Notes: a model not told the origin generated them from the letters alone. A stretch of 64,000 nt of DNA from Vibrio nitrifigilis (GCF_015686695.1 NZ_JADPMR010000001.1:806001-870000), one strand, 5' to 3'. Counted from the stretch's first letter, positions 8,725-17,120 are shown. A program made the numbers and translations.

Positions 8725-10899
8725 ATGACTAATAAAGATAATCCGTCATCAGGAAAATGTCCGGTGATGCATGGCGGTATGACTTCAACAGGTTCCACGG
8801 TAATGGATTGGTGGCCTAATGCTCTAAACCTAGACATTCTTCATCAACATGACAAGAAAACAAACCCTCTTGGTGAAGATTTCAACTACCGTGAGGAACT
8901 GAAAAAGCTTGATGTAGAAGCTTTAAAGAAAGACTTAAAAGAACTGATGACAGATAGCCAAGAGTGGTGGCCAGCAGACTGGGGTCACTACGGCGGCCTG
9001 ATGATCCGTATGGCTTGGCACTCTGCGGGTAGCTACCGTACTGCGGATGGTCGTGGTGGTGCTTCTACCGGTAACCAACGCTTCGCTCCACTAAACTCTT
9101 GGCCTGATAACGTCAACCTAGATAAAGCGCGTCGTCTACTATGGCCTATCAAGAAAAAATACGGCAATAAAATCAGCTGGGCTGATTTGATGATTCTTGC
9201 GGGTAATATGGCGTATGAATCAATGGGCTTAAAAACTTTCGGTTTTGCATTCGGTCGTGAAGACATCTGGCACCCAGAGAAAGACATTTACTGGGGTTCT
9301 GAAAAAGAGTGGTTAGCACCATCTGGTGGTGAAGGTAGCCGTTACTCTGGTGAGCGTGATCTGGAAAACCCTCTTGCAGCTGTAATGATGGGCTTAATCT
9401 ACGTAAACCCAGAAGGTGTAGATGGTACCCCTGACCCACTAAAAACTGCCGCAGATATGCGTGTAACATTTGCCCGCATGGCAATGAATGATGAAGAAAC
9501 CGTAGCACTAACTGCCGGTGGTCACACTGTAGGTAAGACTCACGGTAATGGTGATGCTGCTGAGCTTGGTGCTGACCCTGAAGCGGCTGAAATTGAAGAG
9601 CAAGGTCTTGGCTGGAACAACCATACGTCTCGCGGTATTGGTCGTAATACGGTATCCAGTGGCTTGGAAGGTGCATGGACAACTCATCCAACCAAATGGG
9701 ATAACGGTTTCTTCAAAATGTTGCTTGAGCATGAGTGGGAACTGAAGAAAAGTCCGGCTGGTGCATGGCAATGGGAACCAGTAGATATCGCAGAAGAAGA
9801 TAAGCCTGTTGATGTTGAAGATCCATCAATCCGTCATAACCCTATGATGACAGATGCAGATATGGCGCTAAAAGTTGATCCTGAATACCGTAAGATCTCA
9901 GAACGTTTCTACCAAGATCCCGGTTACTTTGATGATGTGTTTGCTCAAGCATGGTTTAAACTTACACACCGTGATTTAGGCCCTAAAGCAAACTACGTTG
10001 GTCCAGATGTACCAGCAGAAGATTTGATTTGGCAAGATCCAGTGCCAGCGGGTACAACAGGTTACGATGTTGAAGCAGTTAAAACGAAAATTGCAGCAAC
10101 AGACCTAACGATTTCTGAGCTTGTATCAACAGCATGGGATAGTGCACGTACCTTCCGTGGTTCTGACCTACGTGGTGGTGCAAACGGTGCTCGCATCCGC
10201 TTAGTTCCACAAAACGCATGGGAAGGTAATGAACCCGAGCGTTTGGCTCGAGTGCTTGCAGAGTTAACTAAGGTTGCTGAAGAGTTCGGTATTAGCATTG
10301 CTGATACTATCGTTCTTGCGGGTAACGTAGGTATCGAGAACGCGGTGAAAGCAGCAGGTTACGACTTTGAAGTGCCTTTCGCTGCGGGTCGTGGTGATGC
10401 AACGGCAGAGCAGACTGACGCAGAGTCATTTGATGTTCTTGAGCCTGTTGCTGATGGCTTCCGTAACTGGCAGAAGAAGCACTACACAGTGACTCCTGAA
10501 GAGATGTTACTAGACCGTGCTCAATTACTAGGTTTGACAGCTCCAGAGATGACTGTGCTAATTGGTGGTATGCGTGTGTTAGGTACTAACCACGGTGGCA
10601 GCAAGCACGGTGTGTTTACTGACCGCGTAGGAACGTTGACCAATGACTTCTTCGTGAACCTAACGGACATGGCTTTCACCTGGAAACCAACAGGTCGTAA
10701 CTCTTACGATATCTGTGACCGTAAGACGGGCGAGGCGAAGTTCACTGCAACTCGTGCTGATCTGGTATTTGGTTCAAACTCTATCTTGCGCTCTTACGCT
10801 GAAGTGTACGCTCAAGATGATAACCAAGAGAAGTTTGTAAAAGACTTCATCGCAGCCTGGACTAAAGTGATGAACGCGGATCGTTTTGACTTAATCTAA
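8725..10899 (+). CDS. katG: Catalase-peroxidase KatG
   Basis: KatG removes hydrogen peroxide by catalase and peroxidase activity in the cytoplasm and is heme dependent. The 724-residue length is normal. The distal heme residues are visible as RMAWHSAG (Arg95, Trp98, His99), and LTAGGHTVGKTHG gives the proximal His267. The second, inactive peroxidase-like domain follows from about residue 420. A strong AAAGGAG site precedes ATG 8725, and a 377-base upstream stretch that is AT-rich gives room for its own promoter; a terminator follows. Its place between the CRISPR array and the transposon end makes it look like cargo. The gene looks intact and codon use is even. An additional chromosomal katG could exist elsewhere. 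Confidence 0.97.
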   Translation: MTNKDNPSSGKCPVMHGGMTSTGSTVMDWWPNALNLDILHQHDKKTNPLGEDFNYREELKKLDVEALKKDLKELMTDSQEWWPADWGHYGGLMIRMAWHSAGSYRTADGRGGASTGNQRFAPLNSWPDNVNLDKARRLLWPIKKKYGNKISWADLMILAGNMAYESMGLKTFGFAFGREDIWHPEKDIYWGSEKEWLAPSGGEGSRYSGERDLENPLAAVMMGLIYVNPEGVDGTPDPLKTAADMRVTFARMAMNDEETVALTAGGHTVGKTHGNGDAAELGADPEAAEIEEQGLGWNNHTSRGIGRNTVSSGLEGAWTTHPTKWDNGFFKMLLEHEWELKKSPAGAWQWEPVDIAEEDKPVDVEDPSIRHNPMMTDADMALKVDPEYRKISERFYQDPGYFDDVFAQAWFKLTHRDLGPKANYVGPDVPAEDLIWQDPVPAGTTGYDVEAVKTKIAATDLTISELVSTAWDSARTFRGSDLRGGANGARIRLVPQNAWEGNEPERLARVLAELTKVAEEFGISIADTIVLAGNVGIENAVKAAGYDFEVPFAAGRGDATAEQTDAESFDVLEPVADGFRNWQKKHYTVTPEEMLLDRAQLLGLTAPEMTVLIGGMRVLGTNHGGSKHGVFTDRVGTLTNDFFVNLTDMAFTWKPTGRNSYDICDRKTGEAKFTATRADLVFGSNSILRSYAEVYAQDDNQEKFVKDFIAAWTKVMNADRFDLI

Positions 10900-10928
10900 T
10901 ACGATTAAATCAATATGAAGAATGAAAG

Positions 10929-10954
10929 CTCCTGCCATTGGCAGGAGTTTTTTT
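10929..10954 (+). terminator. katG terminator
   Basis: A perfect stem CTCCTGCC/GGCAGGAG with loop ATT is followed by seven T, 29 bases after the katG stop. Confidence 0.92.
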
Positions 10955-10956
10955 AT

Positions 10957-11039
10957 TGTCAGACACTACAGAAGATGAGGAACTTGAAAGGCTAGCTGCA
11001 TTGGTTGAGGAGTATGAGGAAAAACACTTCCCCATTTAA
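10957..11039 (+). pseudogene. HigA-type antitoxin N-terminal remnant
   Basis: The frame ending at TAA 11037-11039 reads EDEELERLAALVEEYEEKHFPI. This resembles the N-terminal acidic helix of HigA-family antitoxins, which usually continue into a helix-turn-helix domain right after the HFPI or HYPI motif. Here the gene stops immediately and no toxin or DNA-binding part is seen. It is read as a leftover of a toxin-antitoxin module. There is no start codon with a convincing ribosome site. Confidence 0.5.
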
Positions 11040-11293
11040 GAACTGTAACGCACTTTTGCCCCAAATTGTGCCAGCCTAAGATTTGGGACACATTTCTTTT
11101 GTCATCATTTGACCTATTTATTCTAATATCTAAACATGTAGTTAGTTTTGTGTGGGATGTCATACTGATACTGTCTTCACTTTGAATTTTGAGTTTGTTT
11201 TTTAATCAAGAAAAACAATATGATAAGTGAATTTGTTCGGTATTTCCCTCTACACTTATATGGAATGAGATACTGTTATGTTTCTGGAGGAAT

Positions 11294-12397
11294 ATGAGCA
11301 ACAGGGATAATTTTACACCTTCGGTTAAGAAAACAATGGCCGAAAGAGTTGCGTGGAGATGTAGTTTCCCTAATTGTGGAGTAATTACTGTCGGGCCGAA
11401 AATGGGAGATGACTCTAAGTCAATGAATCTTGGTGAGGCTGCTCATATCCATGCAGCATCGCCAGATGGGCCCCGCTATGATGCAACGATGTCCTCTGTT
11501 CAAAGAAAAGCTATTCAGAATGGAATTTGGATGTGCCGTAGTCATGCAACATTTATAGATGCGGATTTTACTGAATTTTCAGCTGAAACTCTTCGATTGT
11601 GGAAAGCGCAAGCAGAAGAGCATGCATATAATAATCTGAAGTACCAAGAGCGATATGTTTTTGAAGACAACAGCACCTTAATAGCCATTGGTTTTAAAAT
11701 CATTATAAATGGGCATTGGGAATCGGCTGCTCAAAATGAATGGCGATTCAAGCTGGACTCGTTTCTAAAAGGCTCAAGAAATGAATTGGATAATTATATT
11801 TCAAATTTATCTTCGATAAAGACAGAAGATAAATTTGTTCTTGTTGAATCTCAAGGAGATGCTAGAAAAATAAAAGAGCCAATTGAAATCATTTATGGAG
11901 AGGATGGAAAGATTTCACTCGTCATAAAAGTAGAGAATAAGTATGAACCCATAGATCCAAACTTATCAGGTTGTGATTTGGCAATTGGGGATGATGGCGA
12001 TATCAGTTTCGAAAATGGCGATCTGAAAATGGTTTCCGGCATGGATGCCGCGATTCAACATCTAACTGTTGCAACGGGTACTGTATATGGTGAGTGGTGG
12101 GGAGACCCTACTGTGGGGTCATTTGTTTCAGAATACTACCGTGATTATCATGAAGACTTAGAGACTTTATCCAAGTTGATTAAGCTCGAATTTATAAGGC
12201 TATCGTTGATACCAACACCCGATGATGAAAATAACCCAGACTCTAGGCCGGCTTTGGGGTTTGTAAATAGATTTGAAAGGGTAACAATCAAGTCTCCTCT
12301 GTTAGTCGATCATAAACTAAGTGTAGACGTTGAGTTAGAGTGGGGTAATCATGAAAAGTGGGCTGGGAACGTACCAATATGGATTAACGAAACATAA
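11294..12397 (+). CDS. HNH-domain protein fused to a phage baseplate-like domain
   Basis: The 367-residue protein starts behind a clear GGAGGAAT site. Residues 20-92 form an HNH-like region: CSFPNC, GEAAHIHAASPDGPRYD, NGIWMCRSHATFIDAD. This pattern is known from HNH proteins in defence islands. The middle (about 95-215) is unassigned. From about 225 the sequence DLAIGDDGDISFENGDLKMVSG and the following TGTVYGEWWGDPTVGSF resemble the phage baseplate DUF2634/gp25-like pattern (ligand strand, then a GEW...DP turn). I know of no standard name for this combination. Function is inferred as a nuclease with a sensing or anchoring domain. An attC-like site overlaps its stop, suggesting it travelled as a gene cassette. 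Confidence 0.7.
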   Translation: MSNRDNFTPSVKKTMAERVAWRCSFPNCGVITVGPKMGDDSKSMNLGEAAHIHAASPDGPRYDATMSSVQRKAIQNGIWMCRSHATFIDADFTEFSAETLRLWKAQAEEHAYNNLKYQERYVFEDNSTLIAIGFKIIINGHWESAAQNEWRFKLDSFLKGSRNELDNYISNLSSIKTEDKFVLVESQGDARKIKEPIEIIYGEDGKISLVIKVENKYEPIDPNLSGCDLAIGDDGDISFENGDLKMVSGMDAAIQHLTVATGTVYGEWWGDPTVGSFVSEYYRDYHEDLETLSKLIKLEFIRLSLIPTPDDENNPDSRPALGFVNRFERVTIKSPLLVDHKLSVDVELEWGNHEKWAGNVPIWINET

Positions 12398-12463
12398 AAA
12401 ACGCATGTTGACGGACTGGTTTTCCGCTTAGCTCCAAACCAGCCGCAAATGCGGGCGTTAGGC
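12396..12463 (+). repeat. attC-like integron recombination site
   Basis: The sequence ends in GCGTTAGGC, containing the core GTTAGGC (12457-12463). It folds on itself with nested arms: AACGC (12400-12404) with GCGTT (12455-12459), GCAT with ATGC, CGG with CCG, and CTGGTTT (12416-12422) with AAACCAG (12436-12442), with unpaired bases in between. Size (about 68 bp), the extrahelical bases and the position at the 3' end of a gene fit an attC site. The left core is degenerate, so it may no longer be active. Confidence 0.5.
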
Positions 12464-12493
12464 TAATCATGAAATTCGAGATATAGGTAACTA

Positions 12494-13182
12494 ATGAGTA
12501 ATTTATTCAAAGAAAAATTAGAAAATTTGCATAGTGCTTTAATGAGTACACACAAAGATACCATTGGTTATACGTCTCCTGTACTTGGCGCTGAAAGAGA
12601 GATTGTAACTAAGCAACTTTTGTCACATATTCTACCTCCGTCCTACAGAGTTGGCTCTGGTGCAATTATCGATGAAGATAATCGAAATACAGGGCATGTT
12701 GATGCAATCATCGAGCAGCCTTTCTCGCTGAGCTTTCCAGTAGCTTCGGAAGCTAACAGACTGTATGTTGCGGGTGCAGTAGGTGCTGCTTTTGAAATAA
12801 AGTCAGACTTATACAACCAAAAAAAGAAGCCCTAGATAAAGTTAAAGAAATCAAAAAAATTCAGAGGTATGCTGTCACTGGCAGTGAGTTTGTTATGAAT
12901 AGCACTTTGCGTATACCAACTTTCATAGTTTCGTTTAAAGGTTATAGCAAAATGTCTTCATTAACGGATCATTTCATCAAACCAACAGATTTTAGCTATC
13001 CTGACGGCGTTTTTGTTATAGAAAGTGAGTTATTTTATGGTCGCTCTGCGGCAGGGAATTGGTACGAAGGGTCTGGGAAATCACAGTCAATGTTGGCATT
13101 TATTTCTTGTGTAACTGAATCGTTAAAGGTGTCTAACCAGCAACGGTTCTCTTTATCAAATTATTTTTCACTACTGGACTAG
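12494..13182 (+). pseudogene. DUF6602-like nuclease-type protein with a -1 frame change at A AAA AAG
   Basis: The first part (113 codons from ATG 12494) reads VGSGAIIDEDNRNTGHVDAIIEQ followed by GAAFEIKSDL, a layout reminiscent of DUF6602 proteins and PD-(D/E)xK-type nucleases. It stops at 12833-12835. The rest continues in the -1 frame: KKEALDKVKEIKKIQRY to the stop at 13180-13182. The switch coincides with seven A and a G (12819-12826), whose last seven bases are in the zero-frame phase A AAA AAG, the classic dnaX-type slippery heptamer. A joined protein would be about 229 residues. The gene is either broken by an indel in the A run or expressed by frameshifting. I see no strong downstream stem-loop. 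It follows an attC-like site by 30 bases. Confidence 0.6.
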
Positions 13183-13432
13183 CCGTACGTTTAAGGTTTC
13201 AAGCCACTTTTTCTTATGTGAACTAATGCCACCACGTCATTTAATCCAAGAAGCTTTTGCCCCAAGGCGTTCTAGCCGAGGTATCATTATGGCGTGATTA
13301 AGTCGTGTTATACCCTAATATAAGTAATGTGACGTACTTTGAGTAACTAAATTGTTTGTCCGCTTCCGATAACCAAATTATTGCGATACGCTACCCATAT
13401 GTATGAAGATGCTTTGATATGATGGCGATAAA

Positions 13433-15814
13433 GTGACTAAAACAAGAGATAACCATTTTGTGCCGCAATGGCACCAAAAAGGCTTTATGGATGAGCGAGA
13501 TAATCAGCTTTGCCATTTAATGCGCCGAGACCTTGACCTGAAGAATGGTGAAACCAAAACGGTCTATTCCAAGAAATGGCAAACTTCCGCTCAACGTTTC
13601 TATAAAAAAGATCTCTATTCAACATTTTGGGGAACAGAAGTTAATGATGAGATCGAACAAAAACTCTTTGGTCCTATTGATGACAATGGCTCTATAGCTA
13701 TTCGTGCATTCCTAACTGACGACCAATCTCAATGGCATCAGAATTTTCAGAATCTATTCATTTATCTTGATGCTCAAAAGCTAAGAACACCAAAAGGTTT
13801 AGACTGGATTCAGAGTAAATACCCAGAACTAACTCAGCTACAACTCATGATGGAAATGCAATCTCTGCGGTCTATGCACTGTACTTTCTGGGCTGAAGGT
13901 GTACGGGAACTAGTATCTGCTGAGAATTCTGACGTTAAGTTTATAGTGTCAGACCATCCAGTGACAATTTACAACTATGCCTGCTCTCCAGATTCTGAGT
14001 TGTGTGGATACCCTAGTGATCCTGATATTTCCTTAAAGGGGTCGCAAACCATATTTCCTTTAGATAAGAATCGATGTTTGATTCTGACGAACCTTGAATA
14101 TGCTCAGGACCCAGATAACGTAAATCCGCTTCAGCAACGAACCAATGCCACCCGTATTCGTCAAAGCATGGTCAACACCATTGAGTTTATCAACTCTCGT
14201 AAATTAACCTCAGACGAAGTGAGCAAAATTAACTACGTTATTAAAAATAGAGCTCAATCATCAGTTGCAGCAGGCAAAGAGGAATGGCTATACCCTGAAA
14301 ATGATTTAACTTGTGATTGGGCTGATATAAGGCACATCCTGTTGCCTCCATCTGGTGAACTGTACAGATATGGTGGTGAAATGTTTGCCAAGTTTGAAGA
14401 TGGATCCGTTCACTATCAGGATGCATTTGGCCGGATTACACCTCCAAATGATTACCTGAACAAGAATATCGACGAAGCTCAGATTGGTCGAAATTCCCTT
14501 TGTGGTTGTGGTAGTGGCCGAAAGTACAAGAATTGTTGTCGTAACGTTCCTGTAGACCTGCGCGCTACTTGGGATGTCGCAAGTATTCGTGAGCGAAATC
14601 TAGCATTTTGCAACTGTATTCGTAATGTTCTTGGTTTAGATAGCGGTAAAACATGGTTGGATGTCAGGCGCGAACTATCTGACGATCAGATATCCAAAAT
14701 CTACGGTTTCTATTCATCCTTGTGGCCTCGTGAAACTGATATTTACTCGCTGCTTCCCAAGCCCGATGGAAAATTTAGAGGGCTGTATACAGGCCCATTA
14801 GACGTGCGGGTGATTGGTGCTCATGCATTACCGTTGGCGTCTGCATTTGACGAATTTTTGATAGAAACACCAATAACCAATCCTAACAATATCAGGCCAG
14901 AATTTAGCCCAACAGAATCACCAAGCAAGTATAAATATCAAGCATTAAAGGATTTTTTATTCATGCTTGAGATAGAGCCGTTTATTGGGCTCGGCCTAGT
15001 TAACCTTATTCCCAATCCAAGCGAATTTGACCTCAGTCTAATGAGAGCCATGATGGACATGGCTAGAGATCGGGCTCGTCCAGACGAGATAATCTGCGAG
15101 CAAGATCGGCGACTATACCTTTGTCTGTCAACTGAAGACTTGCTAAATTCAATAGCGATGATGCCTAGAGGCGCGAAAATCCAAGTGCTAATGCATCAGT
15201 TTGGGTTAACTGAAGAAATGGCAACAGAGAGCATTTCCGAATTAGAACTCCATGCAGAGGCTTCACCACTGATGATGTTGCAACAGATGAATGCTGGAGA
15301 AGGAGGGCAGTTCATGCAGTTTAGAATGGGGCCAAATTATGAAATGGCACTGTTTGTTGCACAGGTAACAGGTTCAGTAATAATCACAGACAGTAATTCG
15401 AGATGGCGAGAATTAGTTTCAGCACAACACAGGGAGCAGGGAGTAATAAACTATCCATGGTTCGATGCTTTGAGTCAATTAAGCTCAATTCCTATCGATT
15501 ACCAGTTCCTAGAAACGTTTCAGAAATCTCAACGTCACTTCGCTATAGCCAGAAATCTTATACAGACGGCAGATCGTATGGTCTTGGGCGACGATCGTGA
15601 TGTAGCTAAATTGACTCGATTAGCTGGTCAGGCTAGAGAGCTTGTTGACCAACTCGAACAAGTTAACGATCAGTTAGTGACCAGTTCATTCAAAGTACTC
15701 TGCCCAGAGGGTGGATTCTATGACACTAATGTTCAACGGTTATTGGCTCAGTCTGGATGTCTGAGATATGACAATCGAGTCAGGTCGATTTACGGTATTG
15801 GTCTTCCAGAATAA
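13433..15814 (+). CDS. Large DUF4238 protein with internal SEC-C zinc motif
   Basis: The 793-residue protein starts at GTG 13433; no good Shine-Dalgarno is seen and no in-frame ATG lies nearby. The N-terminal 280 residues match DUF4238 by eye (NHFVPQWHQKGFMDE at the start, FIVSDHPV, and PLDKNRCLILTN). Residues 351-371 carry a SEC-C motif (IGRNSLCGCGSGRKYKNCC), a small zinc-binding element. The following 420 residues are not recognised; they are helical-looking and contain no obvious catalytic motif. DUF4238 proteins are common in defence islands and are often about 300 residues, so this one has an unusually long C-terminal extension. It is the last gene before the inferred transposon end, so it is likely cargo. 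Confidence 0.72.
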   Translation: MTKTRDNHFVPQWHQKGFMDERDNQLCHLMRRDLDLKNGETKTVYSKKWQTSAQRFYKKDLYSTFWGTEVNDEIEQKLFGPIDDNGSIAIRAFLTDDQSQWHQNFQNLFIYLDAQKLRTPKGLDWIQSKYPELTQLQLMMEMQSLRSMHCTFWAEGVRELVSAENSDVKFIVSDHPVTIYNYACSPDSELCGYPSDPDISLKGSQTIFPLDKNRCLILTNLEYAQDPDNVNPLQQRTNATRIRQSMVNTIEFINSRKLTSDEVSKINYVIKNRAQSSVAAGKEEWLYPENDLTCDWADIRHILLPPSGELYRYGGEMFAKFEDGSVHYQDAFGRITPPNDYLNKNIDEAQIGRNSLCGCGSGRKYKNCCRNVPVDLRATWDVASIRERNLAFCNCIRNVLGLDSGKTWLDVRRELSDDQISKIYGFYSSLWPRETDIYSLLPKPDGKFRGLYTGPLDVRVIGAHALPLASAFDEFLIETPITNPNNIRPEFSPTESPSKYKYQALKDFLFMLEIEPFIGLGLVNLIPNPSEFDLSLMRAMMDMARDRARPDEIICEQDRRLYLCLSTEDLLNSIAMMPRGAKIQVLMHQFGLTEEMATESISELELHAEASPLMMLQQMNAGEGGQFMQFRMGPNYEMALFVAQVTGSVIITDSNSRWRELVSAQHREQGVINYPWFDALSQLSSIPIDYQFLETFQKSQRHFAIARNLIQTADRMVLGDDRDVAKLTRLAGQARELVDQLEQVNDQLVTSSFKVLCPEGGFYDTNVQRLLAQSGCLRYDNRVRSIYGIGLPE

Positions 15815-16044
15815 ACTATATTAAGAGCCGACAGCTAATTCGGGTAAGTACAGAACTGTACCACCTATGCTAGACACGCCTTTAGGAGACTTTCCATACC
15901 TGAAATAATTCACAATTTGCTAAATTAGCAAAGTTACTAAAACAGTTTTGTCCAGAAATCAGTTACAGACACGTTGTTCATGTCTGTAAATCTATATGTA
16001 ATTTTCCTACATTCACTATCACTTGAAATTACACTACTTCAAAA
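15815..16044. other. Gene-free stretch before the transposon end
   Basis: No credible reading frame is seen. An inverted repeat, ACAGACACGTTG against CATGTCTGT, lies at 15965-15987. Otherwise the stretch is AT-rich sequence leading to the repeats at the transposon end. Confidence 0.5.
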
Positions 16045-16148
16045 TGGGACAACTTATGCTTTCAATTTGGGACACGTTATGGTTTCAGGGTGTTGTTAAC
16101 TAATTGATTGTAGGTAGGGTAGTAGGACACTATATGCTTTCAGCGACA
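16045..16148 (+). mobile_element. Candidate Tn7-like transposon end with three TnsB-site-like repeats
   Basis: Three related sequences occur in one orientation: GGGACAACTTATGCTTTCA at 16046, GGGACACGTTATGGTTTCA at 16069 and GGACACTATATGCTTTCA at 16125. The last is followed by GCGACA, so on the other strand the element would begin TGTCGCTGAAAGCATATAG. Tn7-like ends begin TGT, with the outermost TnsB site near the tip and further copies inside. Spacing is about 23 and 56 bases. The host type VI secretion cluster starts right after. The match to TnsB sites is by architecture, not by comparison with the missing tnsB. Confidence 0.65.
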
Positions 16149-16460
16149 TTTGGCTCCGTAAAAATTCCCCTTTCTTTTTCACATAGTTAGTTTAGTACAC
16201 TCTGTCAGATCTGTCTTTAATCTCCATATCTTCTATTAAATTTTTCATGATGGTGATTCGCGTTATTTCTTGTCATTCGAGTGAGTACCCATACTCTTTA
16301 TTATCTGATTATCCTTGCCGGTTAAGATCACCAATAACAGCATTAGATCCCGACGACCAAAAAAATGGTCGTTTCAAGCAATAAGTTGCCTAATAAAACC
16401 AAAAATTGCCCTACTAGTTCCTTTATTAATATAACCCATTGATTTTATTGTGCATAAAAA
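16149..16460. other. Gene-free flank between transposon end and hcp promoter
   Basis: No convincing gene. A hairpin ACGACCA/TGGTCGT lies at about 16351-16371 with only a short T run. I looked here for a match to either CRISPR spacer at the usual distance from a CAST end and saw none. Confidence 0.5.
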
Positions 16461-16476
16461 TGGCACTGCAATTGCT
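16461..16476 (+). promoter_or_regulatory. Sigma-54 promoter of hcp
   Basis: TGGCACTGCAATTGCT matches the -24 (TGGCAC) and -12 (TTGCT) elements with correct spacing, about 57 bases before the hcp start. Vibrio hcp genes are known to be driven by sigma-54 with the enhancer-binding protein VasH. Confidence 0.8.
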
Positions 16477-16532
16477 TTAGTAGATATAGCGCATTATTTA
16501 GCGTCCCAACTACTTATTGAAAGGAATTTGCA

Positions 16533-17051
16533 ATGCCAACTCCATGTTATATCTCTATCGAAGGTCAAACCCAAGGTCTTATCACTGCAGGCGCATGTAC
16601 TGCAGATTCAATCGGTGACTCTTATGTTGAAGGTCACGAAGATGAAATGTTGGTTCAAGAGTTTGACCACAGTGTAACTGTACCGACTGATCCTCAATCT
16701 GGTCAGCCTTCTGGTCAACGTGTACACAAAGCATTTAAATTCACTGTGTCATTAAATAAAGCGGTTCCTCTACTTTATAACGCACTGGCATCGGGTGAAA
16801 AAATGTCTTCTGTGACATTAAAGTGGTACCGCACTTCTATTGAAGGTAAGCAAGAAAACTTCTTCACAACGACTTTGGAAAACGCATCAATTGTTGATAT
16901 CCGTTGTGAAATGCCACACTGCCAAGATCCAACAAAATCTGATTTCACACAAAACCTAACTGTGTCTTTGACTTACCGTCAAATCACTTGGGATCACGTG
17001 AACGCAGGTACTTCTGGTTCTGACGACTGGCGTAAGCCTGTTGAAGCGTAA
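16533..17051 (+). CDS. hcp: Hcp, type VI secretion inner tube protein
   Basis: Hcp hexamers stack to form the inner tube that is fired out with VgrG at its tip. The 172-residue protein (MPTPCYISIEGQTQGLIT at the start, EFDHSVTVPTD, HKAFKFTVSLNKAVPLL, and TQNLTVSLTYRQITWDHV near the end) is the V. cholerae-type Hcp. Start ATG 16533 has an AAAGGAAT site. It is preceded by a sigma-54 promoter and followed by a strong terminator at 17088-17120, so it forms its own transcript and can be made in excess over the downstream tip and effector genes. No extension domain is fused. Confidence 0.97.
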   Translation: MPTPCYISIEGQTQGLITAGACTADSIGDSYVEGHEDEMLVQEFDHSVTVPTDPQSGQPSGQRVHKAFKFTVSLNKAVPLLYNALASGEKMSSVTLKWYRTSIEGKQENFFTTTLENASIVDIRCEMPHCQDPTKSDFTQNLTVSLTYRQITWDHVNAGTSGSDDWRKPVEA

Positions 17052-17087
17052 TTCGCTTTAAAAGATAAATATCTATCTAGATAGCAT

Positions 17088-17120
17088 GATAAAAGCGCCA
17101 GTAATATTGGCGCTTTTATC
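17088..17120 (+). terminator. hcp terminator
   Basis: A near-perfect 13-bp stem (GATAAAAGCGCCA with TTGGCGCTTTTATC, G-C rich centre) lies 37 bases after the hcp stop. The A and T tracts in the arms make it usable in both directions. Confidence 0.85.

Larger units (their letters stand above)
1..16148. mobile_element. Tn7-like type I-F3 CRISPR-associated transposon (partial, left part outside window)
   Basis: The tniQ-cas8-cas7-cas6-CRISPR block without cas1, cas2 or cas3 is the signature of I-F3 CRISPR-associated transposons. A candidate terminal end with three repeated TnsB-site-like motifs lies at 16045-16148, just before a type VI secretion cluster. Defence and accessory genes (RADAR, katG, HNH fusion, nuclease-like genes) fill the space as cargo. 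The tnsA, tnsB and tnsC genes are not seen and are inferred to lie left of position 1. The right limit is inferred from the repeats and the change in gene content; no target duplication can be checked because the other end is missing. It remains possible that the part after the array (8347-16148) is a separate island. Confidence 0.65.

Noticed and set aside
9173..9691. 172-codon minus-strand frame inside katG
   Set aside because: It is an antisense shadow of the strongly conserved katG coding sequence.
11088..11115. TTTGGGACACATTTCTTTTGTCA as another TnsB site or inner transposon end
   Set aside because: Only the first ten bases match the repeats at 16045-16148, the TTATG.TTTCA half is absent and there is no terminal ACA nearby.
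11268..11294. Second attC core (GTTATGT) before the HNH fusion gene
   Set aside because: It does not fit GTTRRRY and has no pairing arms.
16149..16240. Protospacer for the CRISPR spacers next to the transposon end
   Set aside because: I compared both spacers in both orientations to the region about 50 bases from the end and saw no match. The home site is probably at the other end.
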